Shown piece by piece: positions 12,701-25,483 of a DNA stretch of 64,000 nucleotides; position 1 is the first letter of the stretch, and each line of letters begins with the position of its first letter. The stretch comes from Isoetes taiwanensis. Taxonomy: Eukaryota > Streptophyta > Lycopodiopsida > Isoetales > Isoetaceae. A model generated the notes under the pieces. It saw only the letters and a list, made by a program, of their open reading frames with translations, was not told where the DNA came from and searched no databases. Position numbers and translations under genes: made by a program. The stretch covers positions 756,405 through 820,404 of the forward strand of contig JAJEKV010000173.1 in the NCBI GenBank assembly GCA_021234155.1, read 5' to 3'.

Positions 12701-15700
12701 GTTGAGTTTCTGGTCTCATTCTAATCCCTTTAATTCTTATACTTTCTTTTGTTCCAATGCTCCATATTCTTTTTTGGCCCTTTTATTACCATGATTCTTT
12801 TTGCGGTTCGTTCACTTTTATAGCTTTCTTGGCCACCGCATATTCTTTGCCAACTTTGCCCAATTTGCTGGACCATTATTTTTCCATCCTTACCGTTCAT
12901 GTTGGATGGGTCCCTAGGTATGTCTTGCATCCTCCCGAACTTGCTTTTAGGTGTTCATGTGTTCCTTTGCTATAGTTGCACTTTTTCACGTTTTTTGGTT
13001 GTCTCCTTTATGCGTGTGCTTGCCCTTCTTGGATCTTATATGTGGATGCCCATGTCCTTTTTTGTTCCTTTATATGTCCATCATGTTTTCGATTATCTCA
13101 TCTTGTTTCCTTCCATTTCTATTCTTTTGATATTACTACGCTCCATATGTTTCGTTTTTTGGAGCTCCACAACTATGGGTTCGTTATTACTATGTTTGTT
13201 CTATATGTCATGCAATTTACTTTCTTTCAAACCCATATTCGTTCATTCCATTTCATTTATTGCTACGATTAAGTCGGGATAGACCGGGGCATGTTGTTCC
13301 TTTATTTTTCATGTCTCTAATTACGTGGGAGTGCTGTGGATGTCTATATAGTTAGTCTGAGTTACTCGTTGGTTCTTTAATTTTATCCATGTGATCCCCA
13401 TGTGTCGTCCAATACATGCTCTTTTCTCATATGTTTCCAGCTGTTTCTCTTGGTTGTTTTTTGAGGGCCTATGCATGCTTGTTTGTCATATAGTCTCATT
13501 TTTTCTCGCCTTTGAGGGATTATTATTTATTGGCTTTGTATGACATTAGTGATAAACGTCCTAGTTCTTCTATTTTGTCCTTGCATGTTCGTCATATTTC
13601 TCGTATTTCATTCTTTTTCTTTTCATTCCTATTTCTATTTTACATTTTTGTATTGCTCGACGTTTTTGGTCTACGTTATGGTTATCTTGTCCCATACGTG
13701 TTTGGCGTCTTTTCGTGTTGACTTTCATTTTTACTTCTTCTTGCTTGCTCAATTTTTTGTTATATCACCTTTGTTGAGGTCCTTTTTTCCTTTGATGCTC
13801 TTTATATATTCATTGTTCAATGATTCTATGCAATTCTATCTTCACATTCTGTTTGGCTATTGCATCCTTTGCACCTTAGATCGTCAGTCTTGGTGACACA
13901 CATTTGGTTGGTGTTTTTTCCTTATGGTTCGGTTGGTAAGTCCGCTCATTACATATGTGTGTTTGACATGGGAAAGTTATGTTTCTCGATTTAATCACCC
14001 TTTTCTTGACATATAGTTTTTCCATAGTTGGATGTCTAGTTGTTTACTTTGCTCTTTCATAAAATTTTGTCTTGTGCCCGTTTCTTTATAGGTGGGTTGT
14101 TTTTAATGGTATGCTGGGGTTGAAGTTTGAATCTGCTCTTTCTAATGGCTTGCTTGCATTACTATTTCTAGAGGCATTTCCCCTATCTCTTTCTTTGGTC
14201 ATCTCACCTTATGATTTTTCCTTAGTTATTTTTTTCTGGATTTCATATTTTTCCTCCAAGTTCCTTTTTCGCTCTTTATCCTTCGTTACCCTCGTTTCTC
14301 TGTTGATCCATTTTCTCTTGTTTCCTTATTATTGATGCTTTAGTGGCGTGGACGCTCTACTATTATCCTTATCTATTTGTGTTTTCGCCGCTTGACCACT
14401 TGGATCATCTTTAGTTTTTCTTTTTCTTGCCTTGTCTTCTTCGTTTCTCATCGTAATTACCCGGTTCTCTTTTGCTATATTCGTGTCCATATATCGTAAG
14501 CTCTCGCCCTTGATCTGTTTTTATCTTTGTCTTTTTCGTCTAAACGATCCTGGTCATTCTGTTTGCCAGTTTCCCTCTTTGTTTCTGCTCTTGTCTTTTC
14601 TCTAGTCATCCTAGTTTGTCCCATTCTTTTTGAATTTTATTCCATTGGGCCCTTTCTTGACTCATTTTCTCCTTCAGTGTCCAGTCACAGTTTTTATTTC
14701 TCTCTCTTGCTCTTTTTCTCTGAAGTTTTTGAGTCTATGTATTTCCTTCATATTTTTTCTCATCTATTGCATGTAGTTATATTTGTTCTTTAGCTTGCTT
14801 TCTTCTATTTGGACTCCATTAATCATGGTTTACTCACTCCTTCTGCCTCATTTGCGTCTTTGGACCACTACCTTTGCCTCATTTCATTTCCTCTCATTAT
14901 TTCCCTTGTTTTGCCTTTAGCATCGTTTTTATAATGTCGTCATTTCCTCTCATTATTTCCCTTGTTTTGCCTTTAGCATCGTTTTTATAATGTCGTCGTT
15001 TTCTGTCTTGGAATCTCTCTTCGCATAATGTTGTTGTCTCAGGTGTGCCTTGTTATTGTCAAGTTTGTTGATCTCTATTTCTTTGATTTGTCTTTTTAAT
15101 CGTTGTTGTCTCCTTGTTCTTTTCTCAGTTGTCCATTTTCTCCCCGCCAGTCCTGGCTTTGATTGAATATGTCATTGTTCGATCTCTTCCCATGTCCGAT
15201 ATTCTCTTTGACCCCGTTATCTCCTTTGTGTAGTGCCTTTTTTGCTTTTACTTTAATTGGCCTCTTTTTTCCACTTATCGGCCTTACTTCATTCATCCCA
15301 TCGACTCCTTTTGTTCCCAGTCCATTATGTTTGTGCGTATTTACCTCCTTTGCTTCTTTTATCTTTGGGCTTACTTGCACCTTTGTATTACGCTAGTCCT
15401 CTGGATTACATATTTTTACCTTTACTATGTCTCCTCTTGCTTCGTCTTACATCTCTTTCTCTATTGGCATCCATATATTATGCTTTGTGCCTCCTGCGTT
15501 GATTATCCCAGTTACTCCTTGCTTCGCAGTTTCTTTGTTTGCCTCCTTTGCCTGATCTTTTCTAATCGTCTCTTCTGCCAATTTCTTCATGCGTTTCGCT
15601 TTTGGACAGTTTTCCTTTCATCTTGGTTTGATCTATTCTTTTTGAGGTTGATTTCTCTTCTATCGGCCAACTACTTGTTTCATAGGACCCATCCTAGGAA

Positions 15701-15702
15701 TG
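9793..15702 (+). mobile_element. Pyrimidine-rich repeat unit 1 (5.9 kb), non-coding
   Basis: The unit starts with TGCCACGATTCTATTGC and ends with a 42-base terminus (15,661-15,702). The following unit has the same start and the same end but a different, shorter interior. The first ~165 bases are shared and contain a near-palindrome (GATTCTATTGC facing GCAATAGAATC) and a TATA-like TTTATATC at about 9,868. A transcript from there would be U-rich and non-coding, since no frame encodes a recognisable protein. Shared ends with variable interiors suggest a non-autonomous element, either Helitron-like or a large non-coding LTR derivative. No primer-binding site, polypurine tract or clean target duplication was found, so the class is unresolved. 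Confidence 0.45.
14885..14996. repeat. Perfect 56-bp tandem duplication
   Basis: Positions 14,885-14,940 are repeated exactly at 14,941-14,996 inside repeat unit 1. The lack of mismatches indicates a recent duplication or an assembly artefact. Confidence 0.9.
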
Positions 15703-16846
15703 CCACGATTCTATTGCAATAGCAATAGAATCGACATTCCTTGGATGGGGACGCCCTATCTTGCTCTCCTATTTATATCGCCTCCTTCCTCATTTCCAGC
15801 CATCGGCGTTCTCTTGAGCTCCTTTCTATTCTGCTCATTTTTGGCTCCACAAGTTTCCCCCCCCCTCCCTCTGATATATTTGAGCTTGTTTCATTTCTTC
15901 ACCCGACTTCTCGTTTTCATATTTCGTTCCTTTGTTAAAGTTGCTCCTTTTCGTTTTAGTCTATGTCTGTCTAATCTTCTTTACTTCTCGAGTCACTTTG
16001 TAGCCCTTGATATCCTCCATGCCTCCTTTCTATCTTTTTTGGAAGTGTATATGTTCTTATTTTTTCATGTTTCTCGGTGTGGCTCTGTAGCCTCTGAGAC
16101 TTTCTTATCATTTGTTCTTTCTCGACGTGGTTATGGCCTTCGAGATATGATTTCTTGTTATTTTTTCTTGGCGTGGCTTGTATTTTATTTATTCATTCAT
16201 GTTTTCTCTCGGTGTGGCATTGTAGCCTCTCAGTCAATATTTTATTATTCATGTTTTCTACTCATTATGCTGTTGCCTCCGAGATCATATTTATTGTTTT
16301 TTTCTACGGGCGTTGAGCCTCCGGGGCAAAGACTAATCGGTTGTTTTTTCCCGCAATGGTCATTCCGCGGACGGTTCCCGATTAGTCGGCTGTTGTTTCT
16401 TTCTCGGCGTGGCCCTGGAGCCTCCGAGTCTTCTTGCCTATGGCGTCTAACTCTTTGACGGGTTATTTTTCTTTCCACCTTGATTCTGCAGGATTGTTTA
16501 AGGTCTTATGGTTGCCATAGTGCGTGGGGTCGTGCTTCAACTATTTGCTTGGGTTTCCTCAAAAACCTAAGAAGGCGTGGTTCTTCTTTCCAATGAGGAG
16601 CAGTCACCGGGTCTTCTCACCTTTGCATTGACCAAGTGGCGGATAAAACCATCTTTTATGTTATATTTTTCAGTATCATCATGCTCTCGATGATTGTCTA
16701 GTTTCGGAGCATTTAAAGTTCATATTTCCAAATTTATCTACCCCTAGTGAGGGATCCATTTGTACTCAATGTTTTACAAAGCTCAATGAGAACACCACTT
16801 CACTTATCGGCCAACTACTTGTTTCATAGGACCCATCCTAGGAATG
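15703..16846 (+). mobile_element. Pyrimidine-rich repeat unit 2 (1.1 kb), same termini as unit 1
   Basis: It begins directly at the end of unit 1. Its first ~160 bases match the start of unit 1, including the hairpin and the TATA-like TTTATATC near 15,772. Its last 42 bases (16,805-16,846) are identical to the last 42 bases of unit 1. The interior is not obviously alignable to unit 1. It looks like an internally deleted or substituted derivative of the same family inserted in tandem. AT-rich, non-biased sequence resumes at 16,847. Confidence 0.5.
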
Positions 16847-17227
16847 TATAGTTGGAGATGAACCTTGCAGATAATATCATCATATTGTCTATTTAATTCA
16901 TAGCATTTCAGAAACTTGCTGCAATTGAATAAACATTAACAAAAATTTAAACAATCTATCAGACATAAGACACATTGATTGGCATTTTATACTTGAATTC
17001 CACAACCTTTTTGCAAGCTACAGAGATTTTGCAACTTCCCCTCCTACAATAAAGTTAATTATTATTGCACCTTCATATATTAATACCATGATTTACAATA
17101 AAGTCTTCAAAGCTTAAAATGCCATACCGAATTGCATGATGCCAATTTCTAAACCATAGGCACTTTTGATGGTGTCTCAAGTAACAAAAAACATATGTTT
17201 TGTTCCCTTTGAGCTTCATGGCTCGTA

Positions 17228-17445
17228 GATTTTTTTTTTTTTTTTTTTTTTGAAAGACATCAGACTTTATTCAATCAAAGAGTCAAATACAAGGATAAAT
17301 GCAGAGACAGGAATAAAATCTCAGCGGATAAGCAGAGACCCACCGAGTGAAGCAACCTGCCTAAGCATAAGAGTGCACATCCAAATACTCCTCAAAAATC
17401 AATCGCTTCTTTAAAAGTGAAGAACAATGATCCATGGTAACCTTG
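17228..17445 (-). mobile_element. LINE 3' tail, truncated
   Basis: A run of about 24 T (a poly(A) tail on the minus strand) is followed by sequence resembling the 3' untranslated end of the LINE at 53,276-54,361: a TTTATT motif just inside the tail, then A-rich unique sequence. Similar 20-base strings containing CTTTGAGCTTC flank it on both sides (near 17,207 and 17,450) and may be a decayed target duplication. Confidence 0.45.
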
Positions 17446-17901
17446 AGCTTTGAGCTTCTTGGCTTCAGAATGTGTTCTTACTACATGCTCGTAAAACATG
17501 TCCATGGCCTCTTGGTCTTCATGGACGTTATTCTATTCTATACATGGAAGTCCTTTCCTTTCCTAGTTGGACTAAGTTTAAAGACTAAGATTATACCATG
17601 GAGATTGGTCTTGCTAAAAAACTTTACCTAGCAAACGAGATCCATTACATTTGAGAAATCTTTTCATCACAGCCTTTGTTTGCAATGTAAAAAATGAAAT
17701 ATTTTCATTAGAGCATTTGCCTGCAATGCAGGAAATGCTTGCAGTTGGCCGAAATAGGAATAGATGTATGTGGGCCTTAATGCCTATAGGTGTACCCAGA
17801 TTTTAGATTGTGATTTTACTTAGAACTCATACCAACGATAGAACTCTACTTCTAGATTTACTTAGATTTACTTAGAACTCTACTACAACAATTTTGGTCA
17901 A

Positions 17902-18124
17902 GGGGCGTTTTTGTGGGATTTGTTACCCAGTTACTTTGCATTGCAATTTTTATAGTATTTTGAACAAATTCAAGACCATAATCGAACTTCTAGATGTGCC
18001 ACAAAGAGGGTTATCCAACATGCAATACTTCAAGAAATTCCATTATGGTCTTGTGGCTTTGTTCAAAATACTGCAAAAATTGCAATACAAAATAACACAG
18101 TAACAAAATTCACAAAAACACCCC
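17902..18124. mobile_element. MITE with ~83-bp terminal inverted repeats
   Basis: A 223-bp fold-back element. The left arm starts GGGGCGTTTTTGTG and the right arm, read in reverse, starts GGGGTGTTTTTGTG. The arms pair over about 83 bases with scattered mismatches and leave a short central loop. No convincing target duplication is visible. It sits about 260 bp upstream of the subtilase start codon, within its likely promoter. Confidence 0.75.
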
Positions 18125-18383
18125 GAATCCAATTAGCCTCATACTCCAATCCATGGTGCCAGCTTCCAATAATTACAGATTTCTTCAGAGATTGCCTTCT
18201 GTCGCAATGATCAAGCGGAGTTTTTAGCTATGGCGGAAACGCCAACACAATATTCGACCTTGAACACAACAGTCGATCTTTGACGGTGCATGGTAGAAAA
18301 GAATATTTTGCATGTCCGATATTTTAGAAACCCTTTCGGCAAGGCTATTTAACTTTTATGTGGTACATTTTGCATGAAGAAAT

Positions 18384-21300
18384 ATGGCGAACTCAATGCT
18401 ATTGCTACTTGCGGTAATGGCCATGCTTGCAAATGGAGAAGCATCAGAGCAGCAGGTATTGCTCGTAGAAATCTAGTAATATTTTTTTTTTTAAGTTTCT
18501 GTGCATTCTAATCCTCGTCTGGAGCAGGCCTACATTGTGTATATGGGCAGTAAGAAATCAGATCCGTTTGCCACACTAAGTTCCCATCATCAGCTCCTGG
18601 CTCAAGTGAAGGGCAGGTAAATTTACTCCACACAATTCTGCTTCTGTTAATATAGAAATATTTCTTTTCCTTTTTTGTTTCCTGATTAACTTCTTGTCTT
18701 ACTTCTGCAGTCTGGGCGTAGCAAAAAATGAGATCCTATACAGTTACAAGCATGGTTTTAGTGGGTTTGCTGCAATGCTCTCTTCTGATGAAGCTGCTGC
18801 CTTATCTGGTAAGATGAGAGCTTGGAAATTGGAATTCAACTGCCCAAGTCATCAAATGATCTAGTATCTTGGTGCATGCAGGCATGCCAGGGGTGGTTTC
18901 GGTTTTTCGAAATGAGCCCAAGAAATTGCACACCACTCTATCGTGGGATTTTCTTGGGTTGGTTAATGAGCTAGCTAATTCTGTGACACTCAGTAGCGAT
19001 TCTCTTTGGAACAAGACTGATTTTGGACACGATGTCATCATCGGATTTCTGGATACAGGTAGCTAGTTACATACAGCTAGTGTGAATATTGGTACACAGA
19101 TTGAGTTTATAATTATGTCTGCATCTCAGGTGTATGGCCAGAATCCAGCAGCTATGACGATAGTTTAGTGGGTCCAATACCTAAAAGATGGAAAGGCTCG
19201 TGTATGAATGGAACTCAATTTAGCTCGACAATCTGCAACAGGTTAGAATAACAATAAAATGCAATTACTCGTGTTTTATAAGATTTTGATTAGTAGGCTA
19301 ATGTTTACAACAGGAAGTTGATAGGGGCCAAATATTTCTCAAAAGGGTACGAAGCATGGCTGGGATCTTCCTTAAATGAGAGCATGACAGGGAATTTTAA
19401 GTCTCCAAGGGATGCTGATGGGCATGGAACTCATACTTCATCAACAGCAGGAGGGAGTTTTGTGGAAGGTGCAAATCTGTTAGGGTTTGCGAATGGAACA
19501 GCCAAAGGCGGAGCGCCGGCCGCTAGAATAGCAGTGTACAAAGTGTGCTGGGACTTCTGCTATGATGCAGACTTACTTGCAGCATATGATGAAGCAATCC
19601 AAGATGGAGTTGACGTGTTGAGTGTATCACTTGGTGCAGCTCCACAGGGCTCCTACCTTGAAGACTCTACTTCCATAGCCACTTTTCATGCCCTAGAGCA
19701 TGGAATCATGGTTGTCTGTTCTGCAGGCAATAGTGGCCCCTTTCCTTACTCTGTTCAGAATGTAGCACCTTGGATTCTCACAGTTGCTGCTAGCACTATC
19801 GGTCGGCGCTTCGAATCCAACGTTACGCTTGGTAACAATGTCACCTTCAGGGTATGAGCTTAAAATGAGATTGTTCAACTTCCTTTTAGTTACTTTTAGT
19901 GCTAAGCATCTTTTGTGAATTGCAGGGTGAGAGTCTGAGCCCTACCAAACTAGAAAACAGGTTTTATCCACTCATTTCTGGCACAGCTGCAGGAAGGTAG
20001 GGTAACTTGATCACTCAACTTTAACATATATGCTGGTGGCATAACCTAAGCTTAGTCTGATCTTATAACGTGGTTTATGGATAGCGCAGCGCTTTGTGTA
20101 TGTTAGATCAATTGGATCCGGATCTAGTAAAAGGAAAGATTGTAGCTTGTGAGAGAGGATTTAATCCGCGCGCGGAAAAGGGAGAGGCTGTAAGACAAGC
20201 TGGTGGTGTAGGGATGATTCTGTATAACATTGAAGAAGGGAATGAACTTGTGGCAGATCCTCATGTGTTGCCTGCAGCCCATGTGACTGCAGAGGATGGA
20301 GATCAGATGATGAACTACATAAATATGACTGAGTGAGCACCATGGAATTTTCTTGCAGAATAGAATAGCTGCTCTCTTGTTTATTATTCCAAACTTCCTT
20401 GCCTAATGTTAATGTGTGTAAGTGCAGATCCCCTTTAGCCTACTTTAGCCCTGTTGCAACTGTTGTAGGTGTGCATCCATCCCCAATGATGGTGTCTTTT
20501 TCATCGAGAGGTCCAAATCCGGTGACTCCGCAGATAATCAAGGCAATGACTTCTCTTTGCTTCAATTTGTCCAGGCTTTAGAAAACCAAACTGAATGTTT
20601 TGCATCATGATTTACAGCCAGATATTACTGCTCCAGGAGTGAGCATTTTGGCATCCTACTCCAAAGCAGCACCTCTCACTTCCTCACCTCAGGATGATCG
20701 GCATGCTGATTTTAATGTTCTATCAGGAACCTCCATGTCATGTCCTCACGTTGCAGGCATAGCAGCTCTGTTGAAGGCCCTACATCCAGATTGGAGCCCT
20801 GGAGCTATAAAATCTGCAATTATGACTACAGGTTTTGATACATTACCCTTTTTCTTTTTCTTAAACCAAATTAACCTTTTAACTTCTTCTCTACAATGTT
20901 GTTGCCAGCATCCATTGTGGACAATGATAACAAGGGGATCTTGGATAGTGATAACAGTGTTGCAGACGCCTTTGTCTTTGGAGCTGGGCACATAAACCCT
21001 AATGCTGCTGGGGACCCTGGATTGGTGTACAACATTAGCATCAAGGACTATGCAGACTTCTTATGTGCTTGGGACAACAAGCAATTAGCTTTGGCAAATT
21101 TAGATGTGGATTGTCCCACACAACCAATCCTCAAAGACCTCAACTACCCTTCTATTGCCGTCTTGATCACATCAAATACTAGTGTGGTTGCAAAAAGAAC
21201 TCTCACTAGCGTGTTCGAAGGCGAGGAGACCTATAGGGCTACCCTTGACGTTCCTAACAACTTTACAGTAGGGGTAATGCCTTCTGAGTTAAGTTTCTCC

Positions 21301-21492
21301 CATAAGGGAGATGAGAAGAGCTTTACAGTCACCTTCCAAATCGAAGAGGGAACTCTAGGGCTAGAGGATTCCTATTATCAAGGGTGGTTGACATGGACAA
21401 GTGATCAGCATAGGGTAAGAAGCCCTCTTGTTGTGTTGAATTCAACCACTTCCTTTGAGTTTTCACGCCCTCTAAAATCAATTGAAGTTTAA
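18384..21492 (+). CDS. Subtilisin-like serine protease (plant subtilase, S8 family), 11 exons
   Basis: Intact gene for a secreted plant subtilase, which cleaves proteins in the cell wall or apoplast. Exons read as 18,384-18,455; 18,528-18,616; 18,711-18,808; 18,882-19,058; 19,130-19,241; 19,314-19,851; 19,926-19,996; 20,090-20,332; 20,428-20,542; 20,618-20,831; 20,909-21,492. They sum to 2,313 nt, or 770 residues, a normal family length. A signal peptide covers residues 1-20 and the inhibitor propeptide begins at AYIVYMG (residue 25). The catalytic triad is Asp144 (FLDTG), His220 (GHGTH) and Ser544 (GTSMSCPH), with oxyanion Asn322 (SAGNSG). A PA-type insert lies between His and Ser, and a fibronectin III-like C-terminus follows. 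All introns are GT-AG except the ninth, which appears to use a GC donor at 20,543. The substrate cannot be inferred. Confidence 0.93.
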
Positions 21493-21552
21493 GTTAACAC
21501 ACCCCTTGCTTTATTGCATTTGAGTGAGATAATCTTGTACTAAATTTTTTAG

Positions 21553-23132
21553 TTATACGTTCCTTGATAAACTTTTGCATATCTTTAATAAAAGACTCAT
21601 CAATGATAGGCCTATGTAGTTTTTATGGTATAACTTATTTATTCCACTAGGTTCCAATGCCCTTATACTAAAAGTTTTCCATGCAATGGGCATAATTTCA
21701 AGAGTTTCTGCATGCAATGGGCATAATTTCAAGAGTTTTTGCATCATGTTACCTTATGCTTGTGCTTCAGCAAAGCTTCCATACGAAATTTTAATAAGTT
21801 CTTTGTTGGTTATATTCGTAGTTCTTCCATGCGAAACTTTAGTTGTTCTTTGTTGCCTCGCCCCAACATTCTTGATCTTACAACATACGTTATCTAGAAT
21901 ACACTTTGGCAACTTTAGTTGTCCTTTGTTGCCTTGCCAACCATTTTCTTCCTACAGAATATACTTTAGAAAATACTTTGGCAACTTTATTTGCAATAGT
22001 GAAGAAGCTTTAGCACTCTTGCTTCTTCCACGCAGTGGTTGTCAGCCTCATTTCCATGATTCTGAACTATACAACTGCGAGCATGAAACCTAGTGCTGCT
22101 ACAGAAGCTTTGTATCATCTATTATTGCTGATTGAAATTTGCCTTCTGTTCCTTTTTACCATCTCCATGTTCCATCTGCTATATATCGTAGATATTTGTA
22201 TTCAGTTGCCTCCTCCATAAGTTGCCCTCTGAATATGAGTAGGTGGTCTGTTTACCTCTAGCGGTACCTCCAAAGGTCACTATCCTAGTCTTGCTCAACT
22301 TGACATTCAGGCCTGTTAGTATGCAAAAATCATCAAATGCTTTGGGATTTAGTCCTATGTAGTTCTTATGGTAAAATTTGTTTATTGCATATGTCCCAAT
22401 GCCCTTATCGTAACAGTACTTACCATGCAATTGTTCATAATTTGGAGACTTGTTGCATCATGATACATGTGATCGTCCTTTGGCCAAAGCTTCCATATGG
22501 AAGTTTTCTTTGATGGTTAAAGACGTAGATTGGCATTTGATATTGGTGTTAATAATGCTTTCTCAACAATCTTTGAATATTATTACAGCTCTGGGTTATT
22601 GTCAGAGACTTGGAAGGCTTGCAATGCCTCGTCAACATTCTTCTTCCTACTCATATATCATCTATACACTTTGGCTTGCCAACATTCTTCTTACTTTGGC
22701 AACTTTATTTGCAATAGTAAAGAAGTTTTAATAGAACTCTTGCTTCTCCCAAGCAGTAGCTGTTAGTCTTGTTCCCATGATTCTGAACCATTAAAGAGTT
22801 TATTACCTATGAATTGAACCTATTGTGATTACAGAAGCTTTGCATCATATATTAGCTAGCCATTGTTGATTGAAATTTGCCCTCTGTTCCTTTGGTCATC
22901 TTCCTGTTTCATGTGCTATGTACCCTAGATATTTATATTCAATTGCCACCTGCATAGGCTGCCCTCTGAATATGAATGGGTGGTATCTTTGTTTATCGAA
23001 GGTCACTATTCTAGTCTTGCTCAAATTGACATTTAGGTCTATTAATTTCCAGAAATCATCCAAATGCTTTAGGAGTTTCTGCATATCATTGTTTTTTGTT
23101 GACAGAAGTCCTAGGTCATTTGCATATAACAT
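21553..23132 (-). pseudogene. Decayed LINE reverse-transcriptase fragments, repeated
   Basis: On the minus strand, 22,896-23,132 encodes a piece of LINE reverse transcriptase: MLYANDLGLLS (the normally Y-A-D-D catalytic motif, here with Asn for the first Asp), then VNLSKTRIVTF, then a YKYLGY motif. A second, more decayed copy with VKLSKTRIVTF lies at 22,179-22,430, and further matching sequence at 21,553-21,750. The plus strand repeats in parallel: about 22,140-22,320 matches about 22,870-23,050, roughly 730 bp apart. These are dead pieces of the same LINE family, duplicated locally or inserted more than once. No ends or tail are preserved. Confidence 0.7.
21587..21592 (+). terminator. AATAAA polyadenylation signal of the subtilase gene
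   Basis: Canonical AATAAA 95 bases after the stop codon, in AT-rich 3' flanking sequence. Confidence 0.5.
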
Positions 23133-23149
23133 GAGCCTGGAACTCTAGT

Positions 23150-23431
23150 ATGCGCTAAGATTGGGGGATGCATATTTTCTTCCCTATCTTCTTTTTTTTT
23201 TTTATCTAGGGCCGTGAGAGAAGCCCCTGCAAACGAACCTAAGAAGCAAGCCTTGCCTTCTAAAATCCCCTTTATTTCCAGCCCCTATTTCTGAGCCTGG
23301 CGGCCATATCTTCAAAATCACTCTGCAGATTAATTACTAACTAGAACAAAATCGATCCAACAGAGAGTCGACAGCTAAACGCTTGGAGCTCAAAATTTCT
23401 CAAGCCTGTGATGCTCATATAGCAATAAAAA
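23150..23431. other. Spacer left of the copia element, no gene seen
   Basis: Contains an 11-base T run near 23,190 and otherwise unremarkable sequence. No match to the LTR expected at the 3' end of the neighbouring copia element was found, so that end seems to be missing. Confidence 0.4.
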
Positions 23432-25178
23432 TCATATTTTCTTGTTTTGAAAGTAAGTAATTCCTTCAAACATGGTGCCTTGCAAATATGCTAGAATTCG
23501 CTTTGTTGCTCTCCAGTGACTCATCTTTGGGTGTTGCATAAACCGCCTGACTTGCCCAACTGCAAACACGATGTCTGGGCTAGTAATGGTGATATAGATG
23601 AGAGATCCAACTAATTGTTGAAACAATTTAGTATCACATGATTCGCCATCAGTGTCCAATGTAAGTTTATTACCTTGTTCATATGGAGCAGGAACTGGCT
23701 TGGATGCATCCATATGAAATCTGTCTAAGTGAGCATACTGGAGGTGTCTTTTTGCCATACTTCAATTCCTAGGCAATAATGTAAAAGTCATAGGTCTGTG
23801 ACCTCAAAGGAGCGTGCAAGGTACTCTTTTAAATCTGCAATGGTAGATGTTGCATCCCCTGTGATGATTGAATCATCCACATAAAGAACCAAAATACATA
23901 TTTTAGCATCAACTTTCTTATAATAGAGACTAGGATCTGCCATGGACCGTTTGAAGCCAATGTTCAATAAAAAAGCATTGATCTTGTTGTGCCAACACCT
24001 GAAGCCTGCCGTAGGCCATACAAACTTTTCTGGAGGTGGCAGACAAGTGATTCTTCTCCATTTTTCACAAATCCCCGAGGTTGCTCCATATAAATGGTTT
24101 CCTGCAGGTCTCCATTTAAAAAGGCACTTTTAAAGTCCAGCTGATAGATGGGCCATCCTGTACTGGCAGCCAATGCAATAGATGCTCGAATGGTAGGCAT
24201 TCTGGCGATAGGGGCAAAAACATTTGTATAGTCAATGCTAAATTCTTGGGCATATCCCTTGGCTACAAGTCTGGCCTTGTGCTTTGCTATGCTGCCATCG
24301 GAGTTGTATTTGGTCCGAAATACCCATTTGTTCCCAATGACATGTTGGCCTACTAGTTTGGGAGTGAGCTGCCAAGTGCCTTGCTGCATAAGCATGTCAT
24401 ATTCATCTTGCATAGCTGCATTCCAGATGGGAATAGCATCTGCTTGCTTGTAGGTAGCAGGATTTGATGTAGCAAGGAGTTGAATCATTAGGGCATAATT
24501 GCAAGTGTCTTTCTTGCAAGCAAGTTGTTGCTTTGCCTTGAGCCTCTCGGATCTTCTCACAACCGTAGAAGGCATGGCAGGTGATGGTGGAACTGGAATA
24601 TGAGGATGGAGTGGGTTCCAATCAATAGTAGAGTGATCTGGAGGATACACATGGTTGATCCTCAACTTCATCATGAGACTCATAGATGAGTCCGAATCTT
24701 GAGGTGCAGCATGCTCAAGAGAAATAGTTGTTGGTGGATCTGCAGCTTTTGTAGCAGAGATGATGCTTTGCTCAAATAAATGCTGAATCATTTGGAGCTG
24801 AAATTCTTCTTTTAAAGATGGCTCTTCATCATAATATGATGCACTTTCCACAAAATCTACACTTCGCGAGACGAATATGGCCTTGGTTTTTGGATCATAT
24901 AGTTTCCATCCTTTTTGGCTGATAGGATACCCTATAAAGATGCACTTAATTGCCCTAGGATGTAATTTTCCATACTTCTTAAGCTTCTCTTGAGGTATGG
25001 CTGAATATGCCAAACAACCAAAGATTCGTAAATTATCCACATTTGGTTTGCGTCCATAGGCTAACTCATATGGAGTGCCAGTTGGATTTGCTAGAGTTGG
25101 AGCTCTATTAGCCAAACAGGCTGCTGTAACAACTGTTTCCCCCAAAAAATGTGATAGAAGGTTCTTGTGAATGAGCAT
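23432..25178 (-). pseudogene. Copia integrase C-terminal half and reverse transcriptase
   Basis: The frame 25,178-23,964 runs from the end of the integrase core (NRAPTLAN..., then the GYP-KGWKLYDP region typical of copia integrases) through a linker into reverse transcriptase (NKWVFRTKYNSDGSI, HKARLVAKGYAQ, YQLDFKSAFLNGDL, KSLYGLRQA). A second frame (23,758-23,432) holds the end of the RT connection region (GSLIYITITSPDI, then KRILAYLQGT) and stops before RNase H. The stretch between them, which should contain the catalytic YVDD segment, is frameshifted. It cannot be active as it stands. Confidence 0.85.
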
Positions 25179-25483
25179 TGTCCTTACAAAATTCTGTAAC
25201 GCTCAATTCTTTCTTTCTGCAATGCCATTTTGGGCATGGGCATATAGTACTGTGAGCTCTCTTCTTATTTTAGCAAGTAAGCATCAAACTTGGCATTCTT
25301 GAATTCTGTTCCATTATCAGTCCGTATGGCTTTGAGTGATGTACCAAATTCTGCTTCCACATATGAATGAAATTCTTGGAATTTAAGAAAGGCTTTATCC
25401 TTTGTGGCTACACAAAATGCCCAAGTAAATCTGCTATAATCATCGACAATGGTTAGAAAGCAATGAGCTCCCCCTAGGGAAGC

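Noticed and set aside
11395-15722. Numerous hydrophobic, membrane-protein-like frames on the plus strand
   Set aside because: T-rich DNA automatically yields Phe/Leu/Ser/Tyr-rich translations. No conserved motif, no start context and no neighbouring exons support them.
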